A stretch of DNA of 64,000 bases from Dyadobacter sp. CECT 9275 (GCF_907164905.1 NZ_CAJRAF010000004.1:434001-498000); one strand, 5' to 3'. Shown: positions 18,482 through 28,799, counted from the stretch's first letter. The notes: a model not told the origin generated them from the sequence alone. A program made the numbers and translations.

Positions 18482-20365
18482 ATGAACATGTTAAAATGTC
18501 AGAATGTAACCCAATATTTTATAGCACTAACGCTACTCTGTGCCGGACATGCTGTTGCACAAACCGGCAGTATCTACGAACCGGTAAGATACATAGGTGG
18601 AGAAATTGCCAATCCTAATTTGCAGGACGGGGCTTTACGATATGCCATAGGCACGGAAAACAGGCAAACCCTCAGGGCAAACCGCACACATCCTGAAATG
18701 GCCGACGGCTTTGGATGGACTTATAATCATGCGTCCAATCTGGCTTACTGGAACGGTAAATTTTACCAGCAGTACCTCAGCAATCCCGTAGATGAGCACA
18801 TTAAGCCAGGCCAGACACTACTCATGGTTTCAGCCAATGGCCGTGACTGGAATAAGCCTGAAGTAATTTTCCCTCCCTATCAGGCCCCGCCAGGTGTGCA
18901 GTTCCCGAAAGGATACGACGGTTATATGATGCATCAGCGAATGGGATTTTACGTCGCTCCAGACGGCAGATTACTCACGGTGGCGTTTTACGGACATACC
19001 GAAGATCCGTTTAAGGAAGGAGGGATTGGCCGGGTAGTGCGGGAGATTTATAAAAACGGGACATACGGGCCGATCTATTTCATCAGATATTCCAGCCATG
19101 CCGACTGGAATGAAAGTAATACCTCCTACCCTTTTTATAAAAAATCACCCGATGCAGGATTTGTCAAAGCCTGTGAAGCATTACTTTCCGACAAGCTAAA
19201 AACCCGCCAGTGGTGGGACGAAGACAGAGGACTGGATGGATTTTATGGAAAAACAGATACAACCCATCAGGAGCGTATTGAGGCGCTCTCCTACTTCCAC
19301 CGCGCCGACGGCAAAGTGGTGGGACTGTACAAATTCTCCTACGCAAGCCTGTCGGCCGATGAAGGAAAAATCTGGTCGGCGCCTGTGAAGGTACCCTCAC
19401 TCATTATGCCCGGAGGGAAAAACTGGGGGCAGCGAACCAAAGACGGCAGGTATGCCATGAGTTTCAACCCTATAGCCACCCAGGAATACAGGTATCCGCT
19501 GATCATTACCACAAGTGACGATGGTGTTATTTTTGACCATTTGCTGGTTGTACATGGCGAAGTGCCGCCCAGACGTTTTTTTGGAAGATGGAAAGATTTC
19601 GGCCCTTGTTATGTCCGTGGTATCGCGGAAGGCAATGGGATTCCTGACGGCAACAACATGTGGCTTACCTACACGGTGAACAAGGAAGATGCCTGGGTCA
19701 GCCGGATTCCTTTACCAGTACGATATAAAGTTACCGGCCCGGTGAAGGACAATTTTAATCATCTGAAACCAGGCGGAGATATCATCGATTGGAATATTTA
19801 TGCACCCAAATGGGCGCCGGTTGATATCGCCAATTTCCCATCCGATGCCAATAAAAGTTTGATATTAAAAGATAGCGATCCTTATGATTATGCCAGGGCT
19901 ATCCGCGTTTTTCAGGAGGGTACTCAAGCCACAATCAGTTTCAGTATTTTTGCCAGACAAACTTCCGGAGAGCTTGAAGTAGACATTACTGACAGACATG
20001 GCAGCAGGCCGGTCAGAATAGGACTTGATGAAAAAGGGAAACTGGTGGCTTTCAATGGTGTGGAGAAGGTATTTCTTCCAGGATATGAGGAAGGAAAATG
20101 GTATACCTTTAAAATTGTTGTGCGTACAGAAAATAAAGGCAGTTATGACCTGTACCTCAATAACAAACTGGTTTTGGAAAAAGCCATGCTTTCGGAAGCT
20201 GTAAAATCCGTTGAGCGGATATCTTTCCGAACCGGGAAATACCGTAATAAGCCGGATCGCTCCACACCGAACGAAACCCCGGAGCCACCCCTGCCCGGAG
20301 CAGACGAGCAGGTAAGTGAGTCAGCCTTTTATATTGACGATGTAGTGATTAGTAGTGCGAAGTAG
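18482..20365 (+). CDS. Secreted sialidase-like beta-propeller protein with C-terminal LamG-like domain
   Basis: The start at 18482 (or the ATG six bases later) begins a signal peptide (LKCQNVTQYFIALTLLCAGHAVAQ). Residues about 30-450 form a propeller of the exo-sialidase/BNR type, with repeated Asp- and Trp-rich turns such as SANGRDWNKPEV, ADEGKIWSAPVKV and TSDDGVIFD. The last roughly 170 residues (RAIRVFQEGTQATISFSIF onward, DLYLNNKLVLEKA) look like a concanavalin/LamG jelly roll. I infer a glycan-active or glycan-binding role outside the cytoplasm. Classical sialidase catalytic residues were not confirmed, so hydrolase activity is only a suggestion. Length is about 628 residues. Confidence 0.7.
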   Translation: MNMLKCQNVTQYFIALTLLCAGHAVAQTGSIYEPVRYIGGEIANPNLQDGALRYAIGTENRQTLRANRTHPEMADGFGWTYNHASNLAYWNGKFYQQYLSNPVDEHIKPGQTLLMVSANGRDWNKPEVIFPPYQAPPGVQFPKGYDGYMMHQRMGFYVAPDGRLLTVAFYGHTEDPFKEGGIGRVVREIYKNGTYGPIYFIRYSSHADWNESNTSYPFYKKSPDAGFVKACEALLSDKLKTRQWWDEDRGLDGFYGKTDTTHQERIEALSYFHRADGKVVGLYKFSYASLSADEGKIWSAPVKVPSLIMPGGKNWGQRTKDGRYAMSFNPIATQEYRYPLIITTSDDGVIFDHLLVVHGEVPPRRFFGRWKDFGPCYVRGIAEGNGIPDGNNMWLTYTVNKEDAWVSRIPLPVRYKVTGPVKDNFNHLKPGGDIIDWNIYAPKWAPVDIANFPSDANKSLILKDSDPYDYARAIRVFQEGTQATISFSIFARQTSGELEVDITDRHGSRPVRIGLDEKGKLVAFNGVEKVFLPGYEEGKWYTFKIVVRTENKGSYDLYLNNKLVLEKAMLSEAVKSVERISFRTGKYRNKPDRSTPNETPEPPLPGADEQVSESAFYIDDVVISSAK

Positions 20366-20400
20366 GAAAAAAGACACGAGACCTACCATACCTTTAAAAA

Positions 20401-20456
20401 CAAAATCCTGATCACATGCTCCTCAGTGAACGAGGAATCTTGTGATCAGGATTTTG
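20401..20456. terminator. Strong bidirectional terminator, 16-bp perfect stem
   Basis: CAAAATCCTGATCACA (20401-20416) pairs perfectly with TGTGATCAGGATTTTG (20441-20456). The 24-nt loop itself holds a CCTC/GAGG mini-stem. Read on the minus strand, the stem is followed by TTTTGTTTTT. It separates the convergent propeller and isomerase genes. Confidence 0.8.
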
Positions 20457-20468
20457 ATGAATGCTGAC

Positions 20469-21455
20469 TTATGCCCCCAAAGCTTTGCGGGCATACTCTA
20501 CACACTTGGCTGTTTCTTTCACAGCATCCGAACCAGCCGGAATATCATACTCCAGTTCGATAGTAGCTGGAAACTTATATTTTTTGTCTCTCATTAACTG
20601 AAGTGCTCCAATGATCGGCGTGTCTCCTGTTCCCCAGGGTACATTGGCACCTCCGTTAGCTTTGGACTTTCGGTCCTTTACGTGCATGCTCACGATATGG
20701 CTATGCTTGGCCTGGATCAGCTCGATGGGATCAAAACCGGCAGCAACATAATGGCCCATATCAAAATTCATCGCATTGTATTTTGACTGTCCAAGTGCCA
20801 CATCCCACCAGGTCGGTGTTTGCTGGGTGTGCCCGTGGTATCCTACATAAACCTTGTTTCTGGCGGCAATATCACCCAGACGTTTCGTTTGTGCCGGATC
20901 ATTCGGCAGTTCTATATTAGCCTGGTTGGCCCCCATGGCTTTGGCTGCCCGAAATGCATAATCTACCTCGGCGTCCGTATTATTAGCACCAAGTGCCGAA
21001 GGTTTAAAGGCATAAATCTTCACACCGGCATCTTTATACATTTTCCCAAGCTGCACAAATTTGTCCATTGGGACTTTGGCCCGCCATTCGGCCAGCTTAA
21101 CCAGGTATTCGGCTTGTTCCGCTTTTTGCTCGGCTGTCAGCTCCTGCCGTCCGCCTGGCCTTGATGGAGCCACAGGCGCTCCTGCAAAGGACTCACCCGA
21201 AGGCCCCATAAGTTCTATGGCACTGATGTTGCTATCGACACAGTACTGAAGAACCTGCTCGGCACTGCTTGGCATACTTCTCCAGGAATAACTGATGACT
21301 CCCACCTGAACACCTTTAAAAAGAGAATTAGGCTTGCCGAGATTTTTTATGTAGGCAGGCATACCAAAAGCAGATCCCGAAAACAGTGCCAAACCTGCTG
21401 CGGCAAGGGAAGAGGTTCCCAGAAACTGGCGCCTGGTGATATCTTGATTTTCCAT
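20469..21455 (-). CDS. Tat-exported sugar phosphate isomerase/epimerase family protein
   Basis: The 328-residue protein starts with a Tat signal (ITRRQFLGTSSLAAAGLAL). An AP-endonuclease-2-like TIM barrel follows, as in xylose isomerase/epimerase relatives. Metal-site features include the ELMGPSGE segment, GYHGHTQQTP, NFDMGHYVAAG, SMHVKDRK and the final TIELEYD. Although the family name mentions phosphate, secreted Bacteroidota members act on free or keto sugars, and I infer the same here. It follows the large dehydrogenase fusion (21648-25481) on the same strand after 192 bp and may share a pathway with it. Confidence 0.85.
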   Translation of the reverse strand: MENQDITRRQFLGTSSLAAAGLALFSGSAFGMPAYIKNLGKPNSLFKGVQVGVISYSWRSMPSSAEQVLQYCVDSNISAIELMGPSGESFAGAPVAPSRPGGRQELTAEQKAEQAEYLVKLAEWRAKVPMDKFVQLGKMYKDAGVKIYAFKPSALGANNTDAEVDYAFRAAKAMGANQANIELPNDPAQTKRLGDIAARNKVYVGYHGHTQQTPTWWDVALGQSKYNAMNFDMGHYVAAGFDPIELIQAKHSHIVSMHVKDRKSKANGGANVPWGTGDTPIIGALQLMRDKKYKFPATIELEYDIPAGSDAVKETAKCVEYARKALGA

Positions 21456-21647
21456 ATTTTACAAATAAGAATAATTAATGTTATTCAAAAGACAGGGTAT
21501 TCACATAACTAACTGCCACCATCTATAAAAATAAACCCGAAATAGCTAACCTTGCGAACCAGCAGATCTGAACAGTTCCATTTTTACTGACCAAGCCGGG
21601 GGATATACCTATATAAATACATGATATTTTAAGAACTATCAACCTTT

Positions 21648-24600
21648 TTATTTTGGTAACTGAACCTGCGTTTTCGTACGCATATAGGTTACCAGATCAA
21701 TGATCTCCTTTTCCGAAAGTGTTTCAAAAAGTCCCGATGGCATCATAGAAGTGGGTGTAACTTCTCTGGACTGTACATCCGACTTGTTAACCACCACTGC
21801 ATCCTGCCCCACCACCCGGAGGGTAATCTGGCGCTCTGTTTCTTTGGCAACATTACCTACAAAAGTCCGTCCGTCACGGGTGGTAATAACCACCATTTTA
21901 TAATCATCCTGAATTTCCCCACTTGGGTCCAACACATTCCCTAACAGATAATCCAGATTGGAGCGGTTGGAACCCGTTAGCTCCGGTCCGATGATCCCCC
22001 CCTCACCATACATTTTATGACAGGGCCAGCAGGTATTTTTGAAAACCAGCCTTCCCTTGGCAGGGTTACCCGCGGCTATGGCTTTGTCTGAAAGTAAAGT
22101 GCGGTATTTGGTATAAGCCTTTTCATCCAGGGCTACATGGTCAATAGGCCCCCATACTTCTACAAAACCGCTTCCCACTACGCGCCGAAGTTGTCGCGCT
22201 ATGTAAGGGGCTATATCGTTTCTGGGAATTTCCTTTTTGGCGATTGCCTGCGTCAGCAACCATCCATATTTGGGCCGGGCTGCAAGGGTGTTGATTGCCT
22301 CGGCCTTTTCCGGTTTTGAAAGGGTGGCATACTGAGACAGTATCTGTTTTCCGAGTGGCTCATGATCAAAAGAAGCCACTGCCCGCAAAGCATCAAATCT
22401 TAACTGGTCATCCTTTAGCAACCTGGGGAGTTCGGGCAAAAGCTCCGCCCGCTGCTGCGTAGCCAGTGCCTGGATGGCCTTTTGCCTTTGTACCAACGGC
22501 AAACTTGTATTTTTCAGAGTCGCCATCAGATTCCGGGCTGCTTCTGTCCCTCCAAAGTGCTGACTTATTTCCGAAGCAATGGCTGCCTGGGGGCCACCTG
22601 CCTGCTTTAATTTCGCATGAACAGCTGCCCAACCGCCGGGTGTCTTAATATCCGTCCTGCCTTCAATAGCATCGCGCATACCTTCCAGCAAATGGATCCG
22701 GGCCGGGGAAGGAATCGTCAGAGATGCAACCAATGCATCCACCGCATCCGCATCAACAGCCCGCCGCGCACTGAACTGCGCGAACATCGGTATCTTAGAG
22801 GCTGACGCGAGCTTAAGTACCTTTGCCGGGTCAGACTTCACCAGCGGTTCGGCGCCATACCACAGCATTTTAGGGATGTTATGGTCTTCCGAATCCTCGG
22901 CATGAGACGCCAGCCCTTCCACAATCTGCCATCTGCTCATCGGGCTGAGGCGCTGCAAAGCACTGGCCAGGTATAACCTCACAACCGGGGACGGATCGGT
23001 TCGGGCCATATCTGCAAATTTCCTGATCGCCTCCTCCCCTGGTTTCATCTCTTCGCATAAAAATTGTATCGCCCAGCTTCTGATATACTCGTCGCGGTCT
23101 TTCAGTGCAGCCAGCAAATCTGCCGATTTAAGATTATTGGTGATCTGTAATGCCCACATGGCCCTCAGACGGTGGTCGGCATTGGCAGCTGTGTTGTACA
23201 ATTTGTTTAAAACGCTTACTGCATCCGCCGAAATAGGCTTATGTGAAGCGCGGTTCTGTAAAACAATCCTCGCTCGCCGTACGTGCCATTCGCTGCTGCT
23301 GGTTTGCAGCTGAGCCAGCTTTTCATCCGTCATTTTACTGAGGTCACCATATCTTCCCTCCCAGTTTTCCGCCTGCGAAACCTTTGGCATCACCCTGAAA
23401 ACCCGTCCGGTGTTCTCGTTCAGCACATCCGACCCGCATATATCCGCATCGTGCCAATCCAGGGCATATAACCCTCCTTCCGGCCCTATCTCCATGCTGA
23501 AACCTACCCACTGGGCATTATTCGCCATCAGGAACTCATCGCCATGTTTCCCGCTGAACCCAGAACCTTTCTTTTCCAGGATATCGGAAAGGATCCCATG
23601 CTCATGAATGTTACACATGAATATCTTGCCATATTCGGCTTTGGGGAAGGCATCGGAAAGATATACCCGCGCCCCACCATGTGCGGAGCGGTGGCTATGA
23701 TCAGCAATTGTTTTAATATCACTGTAAACGTATGGGTTAAAATGCTGGCCGCCCTGCCGGTGATAAATACCTCCAGGAATCACGTGCCACAAGTGAGGGA
23801 TCACACAGGCCGTGATCAGCAGCTGCCCTTTGGCGTCGTAATCTACTCCCCATGGATTGCTGAAACCATGTGCCACTACCTCAAACTTATCCCGTGTGGG
23901 ATGGTACCGCCACACTCCCCCGTTGATATCCACGCCATCTTCCACCGGAATGTTTTCAGGGAAGGGATCATTGTGTCGGTAAATCTTCCCCTGCCCCTTC
24001 GGCTTCCCAACCTTGGATGGCGTTGCAAAGCCCTGTAAACCGTACAGCCAGCCGTCAGGCCCCCAGTGAAAGCTGTTGATCGTTTCATGTCTGTCCCGAA
24101 TTCCCCAGCCCGTCAGCCGGATCTGGATATCCTCGGTGTCTGCCTTATCGTCTCCATTCTTATCCGGCACAAAAAGCAGGTTGGGCGGCGCGCCGATAAA
24201 CACACCATCAAAACCAACGGCTATGGCCGAAGGAAAAGCAATACCCTCCATAAACACCTTCCGTGTATCTGCAACGCCGTCTTTATCGGTATCTTCCAGA
24301 ATGAGTATCCTGCTATCACCTGCATTAGAAAACCCTTTCCCACGCGACTCGTAGTCGCGGTTCTCGGCAATCCACAGCCTGCCTTTATCATCCCAGCAGA
24401 AAGCCATCGGCTGGGTCATCATGGGTTCAGCTGCAAATACATTTACCTTAAACCCGTCCTTGACTGTCATGGCCGCAACGGCTTCGGCGGGGGAAAGAAA
24501 CTTAGCTTCCCTGCCTTCTTTTTGCGCAATAGCCCAAAGTGCAGCGGTGGAATACATCCCCTTTTTCCCCGAATATTCCTCCCAGGTCTCCGTCAGTTTC

Positions 24601-25481
24601 ACATCGTTGAGCACGCCTGAGTAAACAACCAACTCATGCCGAATCACTTCCGTTTCGCCTTTTTTAATATGCCAGTCGGCTTTACGTGCACGAGCCGGAC
24701 CGGCACCGAGCTGGCCGTCAACACGCCAGGTTTGCGGATATCCCTTGTTTTCAGGATGATCAAAAATGGCAATATGCGCAAGATCATTCCTCCCTTCCAC
24801 CTGCATGGCAATGTCTACCCACATGGCAGGCTGGCCCTCTGCCTTTTCATTTTTCTGCCGGGCGGCATTCACGACTTCTCCATTGATACCCGGTTTCCAT
24901 GGCATTCTTACAAAAAGCCCTCCGTAGTCATATTTTCCAATGGTAACGTCGGTCTGTGCTTCCCCATTCCATTCCAGATCCAGCAGATATTTGCCGTCCT
25001 TTTCACGCATCGACCAGTTTTGGGTTTCAGTCAGTACTGCTTTTCCTGTGGAATCCAGCAGATCGTAAACGGTTTGCCATTTCACCTCATCACCCTGCGC
25101 CACTACTACAGAGGAAGATACCTTTCTCCAGTAATCCTTGTCGGGATGATGGAAATAGTCGCGGCCATTGACGCGGGTATACCCCCAGTAAATACCCGTC
25201 TGATGTTTATGATGCCCCGGACTGTATTCTGTGAGGATACCCTTCCCGTCAGGCGCTACAATGGGATGGAGATAAGGCCGGAAATCTTGTTTAACATTTT
25301 GTACCAGAATGGGTGTTTTCCCACCCGCTCTGAATACGGATATGGTTTGCTGTTGTTCATCCGCCACAAGTTTTAACGCCTCATCTTTTACCAGCGTAGT
25401 GGCGGGAGTCGGTTCGGATTTATAAAAAATGAACCCCAGATTGAATAAAAACAAAAGAATAACGAGCGGTAACGCTTTCAT
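21648..25481 (-). CDS. DUF6807 / PVC-type dehydrogenase / HEAT / cytochrome c fusion
   Basis: This 1277-residue protein has an N-terminal export signal (LPLVILLFLFNLGFIF). Residues about 30-310 form a DUF6807 (PmoA-like) domain with the hallmark SPGHHKHQTGIYWGY. Residues about 335-760 form the propeller dehydrogenase of Planctomycetes-Verrucomicrobia-Chlamydiae (PVC) type membrane-bound proteins (GVFIGAPPNLLFVPD, SFHWGPDGWLYGLQG, HGGARVYLSD). Residues about 760-1120 are HEAT-like helical repeats. The C-terminal cytochrome c carries the heme motif CWPCH (near residue 1150) and the distal-Met region TPTSMMPSG. It should oxidise a carbohydrate in the periplasm and pass electrons to its heme. DUF6807 is usually a separate protein, so this is a Rosetta-stone type fusion. 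Confidence 0.85.
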   Translation of the reverse strand: MKALPLVILLFLFNLGFIFYKSEPTPATTLVKDEALKLVADEQQQTISVFRAGGKTPILVQNVKQDFRPYLHPIVAPDGKGILTEYSPGHHKHQTGIYWGYTRVNGRDYFHHPDKDYWRKVSSSVVVAQGDEVKWQTVYDLLDSTGKAVLTETQNWSMREKDGKYLLDLEWNGEAQTDVTIGKYDYGGLFVRMPWKPGINGEVVNAARQKNEKAEGQPAMWVDIAMQVEGRNDLAHIAIFDHPENKGYPQTWRVDGQLGAGPARARKADWHIKKGETEVIRHELVVYSGVLNDVKLTETWEEYSGKKGMYSTAALWAIAQKEGREAKFLSPAEAVAAMTVKDGFKVNVFAAEPMMTQPMAFCWDDKGRLWIAENRDYESRGKGFSNAGDSRILILEDTDKDGVADTRKVFMEGIAFPSAIAVGFDGVFIGAPPNLLFVPDKNGDDKADTEDIQIRLTGWGIRDRHETINSFHWGPDGWLYGLQGFATPSKVGKPKGQGKIYRHNDPFPENIPVEDGVDINGGVWRYHPTRDKFEVVAHGFSNPWGVDYDAKGQLLITACVIPHLWHVIPGGIYHRQGGQHFNPYVYSDIKTIADHSHRSAHGGARVYLSDAFPKAEYGKIFMCNIHEHGILSDILEKKGSGFSGKHGDEFLMANNAQWVGFSMEIGPEGGLYALDWHDADICGSDVLNENTGRVFRVMPKVSQAENWEGRYGDLSKMTDEKLAQLQTSSSEWHVRRARIVLQNRASHKPISADAVSVLNKLYNTAANADHRLRAMWALQITNNLKSADLLAALKDRDEYIRSWAIQFLCEEMKPGEEAIRKFADMARTDPSPVVRLYLASALQRLSPMSRWQIVEGLASHAEDSEDHNIPKMLWYGAEPLVKSDPAKVLKLASASKIPMFAQFSARRAVDADAVDALVASLTIPSPARIHLLEGMRDAIEGRTDIKTPGGWAAVHAKLKQAGGPQAAIASEISQHFGGTEAARNLMATLKNTSLPLVQRQKAIQALATQQRAELLPELPRLLKDDQLRFDALRAVASFDHEPLGKQILSQYATLSKPEKAEAINTLAARPKYGWLLTQAIAKKEIPRNDIAPYIARQLRRVVGSGFVEVWGPIDHVALDEKAYTKYRTLLSDKAIAAGNPAKGRLVFKNTCWPCHKMYGEGGIIGPELTGSNRSNLDYLLGNVLDPSGEIQDDYKMVVITTRDGRTFVGNVAKETERQITLRVVGQDAVVVNKSDVQSREVTPTSMMPSGLFETLSEKEIIDLVTYMRTKTQVQLPK

Positions 25482-25726
25482 AGAAATTGGTCAGACGAAT
25501 AACATTAGTTTACTTATTGCCCCTTTAGGAGATATATGCAATAAGATTATGTAGCCGCAGACCTACTCAAAATGAAAAACAGCATGCACGGTACCAGAGA
25601 TCATTTTTGTCAGTCAACATCTGAAACAAAACGATGGTCCCTAAAGGACTGTTCACAGGAAAATCGGCGTGACTGATGATTGTAATAGCCAATTATCAAA
25701 GGGATATACGTTCCGATAAGGACCTT

Positions 25727-26443
25727 TTACCTTACTAAAAAAGGGAGGATATCTCTGATTTGGCTACACTGACGAAAATTCTCATGATGCACGTTATGCT
25801 CAATATGCTCGTGTACCCAGGTGATGTGATAAGGGACGTGCACGGCATGCCCCCCCAGTTCAAGCACGGGCAGCACGTCCGATTTAAGCGAATTTCCGAT
25901 CATCAGAAACTCATCGGCACCGATGTCCAAATGCCGGATCAGCTTTTTATAATCCGCCACCTTTTTGTCGGACATGATTTCGATGTGGTGGAAGTAATGA
26001 TCAATACCTGATTTTTTAAGTTTCCGCTCCTGGTCCAGCAAATCGCCTTTTGTGGCCACTACGAGTTTGTAACGGGGCGCTAATTTTTGAAGTACCTCCT
26101 CCACACCTTCCAGCACTTCAATCGGCTTCGCCAGTAGTTCCTTCCCATATTCCAGCGCTTTTTCAATCACACGTACGTCCATGGTTCCTTCGCTTACCCT
26201 CAGTGCCGTTTCCACCATGCTGAGCATGAATCCCTTCACACCATATCCGTATAAAGGCAGGTTATCCATCTCTGTTTTGAAAAGCTCCTGTGAAATGGTA
26301 TGCCGGGGCAGGTAGTCTTCCAGCAGGCTGTAAAATTTCTCCTCCGTTTCCCGGAAGTAAGGTTCGTTCACCCAAAGGGTGTCGTCGGCGTCGAATGCAA
26401 CAACGGAAATATGGTCCATAAGTTTGTCTAATAATTCATGCAA
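25727..26443 (-). CDS. HAD-family hydrolase
   Basis: The 238-residue cytosolic protein has the HAD catalytic motif I (VAFDADDTLW, nucleophile Asp near 18), motif II (VVATKGD), a Lys motif (SDKKVADYKKLI) and motif IV (LMIGNSLKSDV). The cap is of the small helical C1 type seen in phosphoglycolate-phosphatase-like enzymes. The substrate is not predictable. The gene is divergent from topB, with a 227-bp shared upstream region. Confidence 0.85.
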   Translation of the reverse strand: MHELLDKLMDHISVVAFDADDTLWVNEPYFRETEEKFYSLLEDYLPRHTISQELFKTEMDNLPLYGYGVKGFMLSMVETALRVSEGTMDVRVIEKALEYGKELLAKPIEVLEGVEEVLQKLAPRYKLVVATKGDLLDQERKLKKSGIDHYFHHIEIMSDKKVADYKKLIRHLDIGADEFLMIGNSLKSDVLPVLELGGHAVHVPYHITWVHEHIEHNVHHENFRQCSQIRDILPFLVR

Positions 26444-26670
26444 GAGAATTTAGGCAAAGATAGATTAAGGTATTTTTTTAACAGAATCCGCCTGTGCTTT
26501 TCTCCCGAATTTCTCAGGGCTTAAACTCCTGACCTGTTAAAATGTGCTGTAAGTGCCTGGTACCCGAATCGTCGGTTCCAATAAATTTCGCCATATTTGT
26601 CGCCCCGAAAAATCAGAACTGATGGGATGCGTGCATTCAGAAAAGATCGGGTAAAAATCGGAAAATAATT

Positions 26671-28791
26671 ATGAAAGTTTGTATAGCTGAGAAACCCAGT
26701 GTTGCCAGGGATATTGCGGAGGTGATTGGGGCCAAACAGCGAAAAGATGGCTACTATGAAGGAAACGGGTACCAGGTTACCTGGACCTTCGGCCATTTCT
26801 GCACGCTTAAAGAACCACATGACTATACTGACCGCTGGAAATCGTGGCGGCTGGAAGACCTTCCGATGATACCGCCCAGTTTCGGCATTAAGCTGATCGA
26901 CAACGCCGGTGTTCTTAAGCAATTTGGAGTCATAGAAAATCTGGTGAAGGCTTGCGATGAGGTTATTAACTGCGGTGATGCAGGGCAAGAGGGAGAGCTG
27001 ATCCAGCGCTGGGTGCTGCTGAAAGCCAAATGTACGGCTCCTGTAAAACGGTTATGGATATCGTCGCTTACGGAAGCTGCCATCAGAGAAGGTTTTGACA
27101 AACTGCGGGAAAGCACTCAGTACGACAACCTTTATGCGGCAGGCAGCGCCCGGGCCATCGGCGACTGGCTTCTGGGCATGAATGCTACCCGACTTTTTAC
27201 AAAAAAATATGGCCAGGGAAAAGCTGTTTTGTCCATAGGAAGGGTACAGACGCCTACTCTGGCGATGATAGCTCAGCGGCAGAAGGAAATTAACTCGTTT
27301 GTTTCTGAAGAGTACTGGGAATTAAAAACCATTTACCGCGAAACGGAATTTACGGCCACCATTGACCGGCTAAAAAAACTGGAAAAAGCAGAAAAAGGCC
27401 TTGCCTACCTGCTCGAACATCCTTTTGAGATTACGGCATTTGAGAAAAAAGAAGGAAAAGAGGGGAACCCCAAACTGTTTGACCTGACATCGCTTCAGGT
27501 GGAAGCCAATAAAAAATATGGTTATTCGGCAGAAGATACGCTGAAACATGTCCAGAACCTGTACGAGAAAAAATTCGTTACCTACCCTCGTGTCGATACA
27601 ACCTACCTCTCCGAGGATCTGCACCCTAAAATAGAAGGTATCATGCGGGAACTGACCTATTATAGCCAGTATACCCAGACAATTCTGTCTAGCCCCATAC
27701 CTAAACTTAAGGCAGTATTTGACGACAAAAAGGTGACAGATCACCATGCTATTATCCCAACAGGCGTGCTCCCTTCTGCCCTTGGTATTGACGAGAAGAG
27801 GATATATGACATGATCGTGAGGCGGTTTCTGGCTGCCTTCTTTCCGGAATGTAAGGTATCCAATACCACGGTGCTGGGGAAGGTAGGTCAGCTAGAATTT
27901 AAAGCCACGGGAAAACAGATCCTGGAACCGGGCTGGCGCGAAGTATATGCCAATGACAACACCGCAAAAAAAGAAAATCCGGAGGAAGAAAAGGTAATGC
28001 CCAATTTCGAGGTGGGAGAAACAGGCCCGCACGAGCCTCGGATACATCATGGCAAAACTTCTCCGCCCAAGCCCTTCACCGAGGCTACTTTGCTGCGCGC
28101 GATGGAAACCGCGGGACGGCAGGTAGACGACGAGGAAATGCGTGAACTTCTGAAAGATAACGGTATTGGCCGGCCGTCCACCAGGGCCAATATCATTGAA
28201 ACGCTTTTCAAGAGGAAATATATTGAGAAAAAGAAAAAGAATCTGCTGGCTACGCAGACCGGTATGGACCTGATTGATACCATTCAGGTGGAGCTGCTGA
28301 AAAGCGCTGAACTCACGGGTATCTGGGAAGGAAAGCTGAGGCTGATCGAAAAAGGTGAATATGCCATGGATACCTTCAAGCAGGAACTCATTGATATGGT
28401 AGTTAACCTTACGCAGGAGGTAAAGCGTACCACCGGAAAAATGATCGCTATTGCAGTGGAAATCCCGGAAAAGGCAGAGGAAAAACCAAAAAAGGAAACT
28501 AAACCGAAAACCCCGAAACCTGAGATAGCAATAGAGGAATTAAACTGCCCGAAATGTAAAAATCAGTTACTAAAAAAGGGGAAAACAGCCTATGGCTGTA
28601 CCAATTTCCAGGTTTGCGGCTTTAAGATACCCTTTGAAATGATGAGCAAAACGCTCAGCGACAAACATGTTTTTGATTTACTGAGCAAAGGAAAAACAAC
28701 CAAAATCAAAGGGCTCGTCATGCCAGGAAGGCCCGAACCCTTTGATGGTAAATTGGTTATGAACGCCTCATTTAATATAGAAGTAGAATAA
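26671..28791 (+). CDS. topB: DNA topoisomerase III
   Basis: The 706-residue type IA topoisomerase acts on single-stranded DNA during decatenation and recombination. The Toprim domain is at the N-terminus (CIAEKPSVARDIA, then the acidic motif CGDAGQEGEL at 101-110). The core follows, with the catalytic Tyr305 in FVTYPRVDTTYLS; the usual YPRTD reads YPRVD here. Later core motifs include LLKDNGIGRPSTRA. The C-terminus carries a Lys/Pro-rich linker (KPKKETKPKTPKPE) and a topoisomerase zinc-ribbon (CPKCKNQLLKKGK, YGCTNFQVCGF). Length and order fit TopB rather than TopA. It is convergent with the next gene, leaving only 8 bp between stops. Confidence 0.95.
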   Translation: MKVCIAEKPSVARDIAEVIGAKQRKDGYYEGNGYQVTWTFGHFCTLKEPHDYTDRWKSWRLEDLPMIPPSFGIKLIDNAGVLKQFGVIENLVKACDEVINCGDAGQEGELIQRWVLLKAKCTAPVKRLWISSLTEAAIREGFDKLRESTQYDNLYAAGSARAIGDWLLGMNATRLFTKKYGQGKAVLSIGRVQTPTLAMIAQRQKEINSFVSEEYWELKTIYRETEFTATIDRLKKLEKAEKGLAYLLEHPFEITAFEKKEGKEGNPKLFDLTSLQVEANKKYGYSAEDTLKHVQNLYEKKFVTYPRVDTTYLSEDLHPKIEGIMRELTYYSQYTQTILSSPIPKLKAVFDDKKVTDHHAIIPTGVLPSALGIDEKRIYDMIVRRFLAAFFPECKVSNTTVLGKVGQLEFKATGKQILEPGWREVYANDNTAKKENPEEEKVMPNFEVGETGPHEPRIHHGKTSPPKPFTEATLLRAMETAGRQVDDEEMRELLKDNGIGRPSTRANIIETLFKRKYIEKKKKNLLATQTGMDLIDTIQVELLKSAELTGIWEGKLRLIEKGEYAMDTFKQELIDMVVNLTQEVKRTTGKMIAIAVEIPEKAEEKPKKETKPKTPKPEIAIEELNCPKCKNQLLKKGKTAYGCTNFQVCGFKIPFEMMSKTLSDKHVFDLLSKGKTTKIKGLVMPGRPEPFDGKLVMNASFNIEVE

Positions 28792-28799
28792 AAAAATGT

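Noticed and set aside
24636..25376. A 246-codon open frame opposite the DUF6807 domain
   Set aside because: It is antisense to conserved DUF6807 sequence and has no recognisable protein features.
26521..26988. A 155-codon minus-strand frame over the HAD-topB gap
   Set aside because: More than half lies antisense to the conserved topB N-terminus and the translation is not protein-like.
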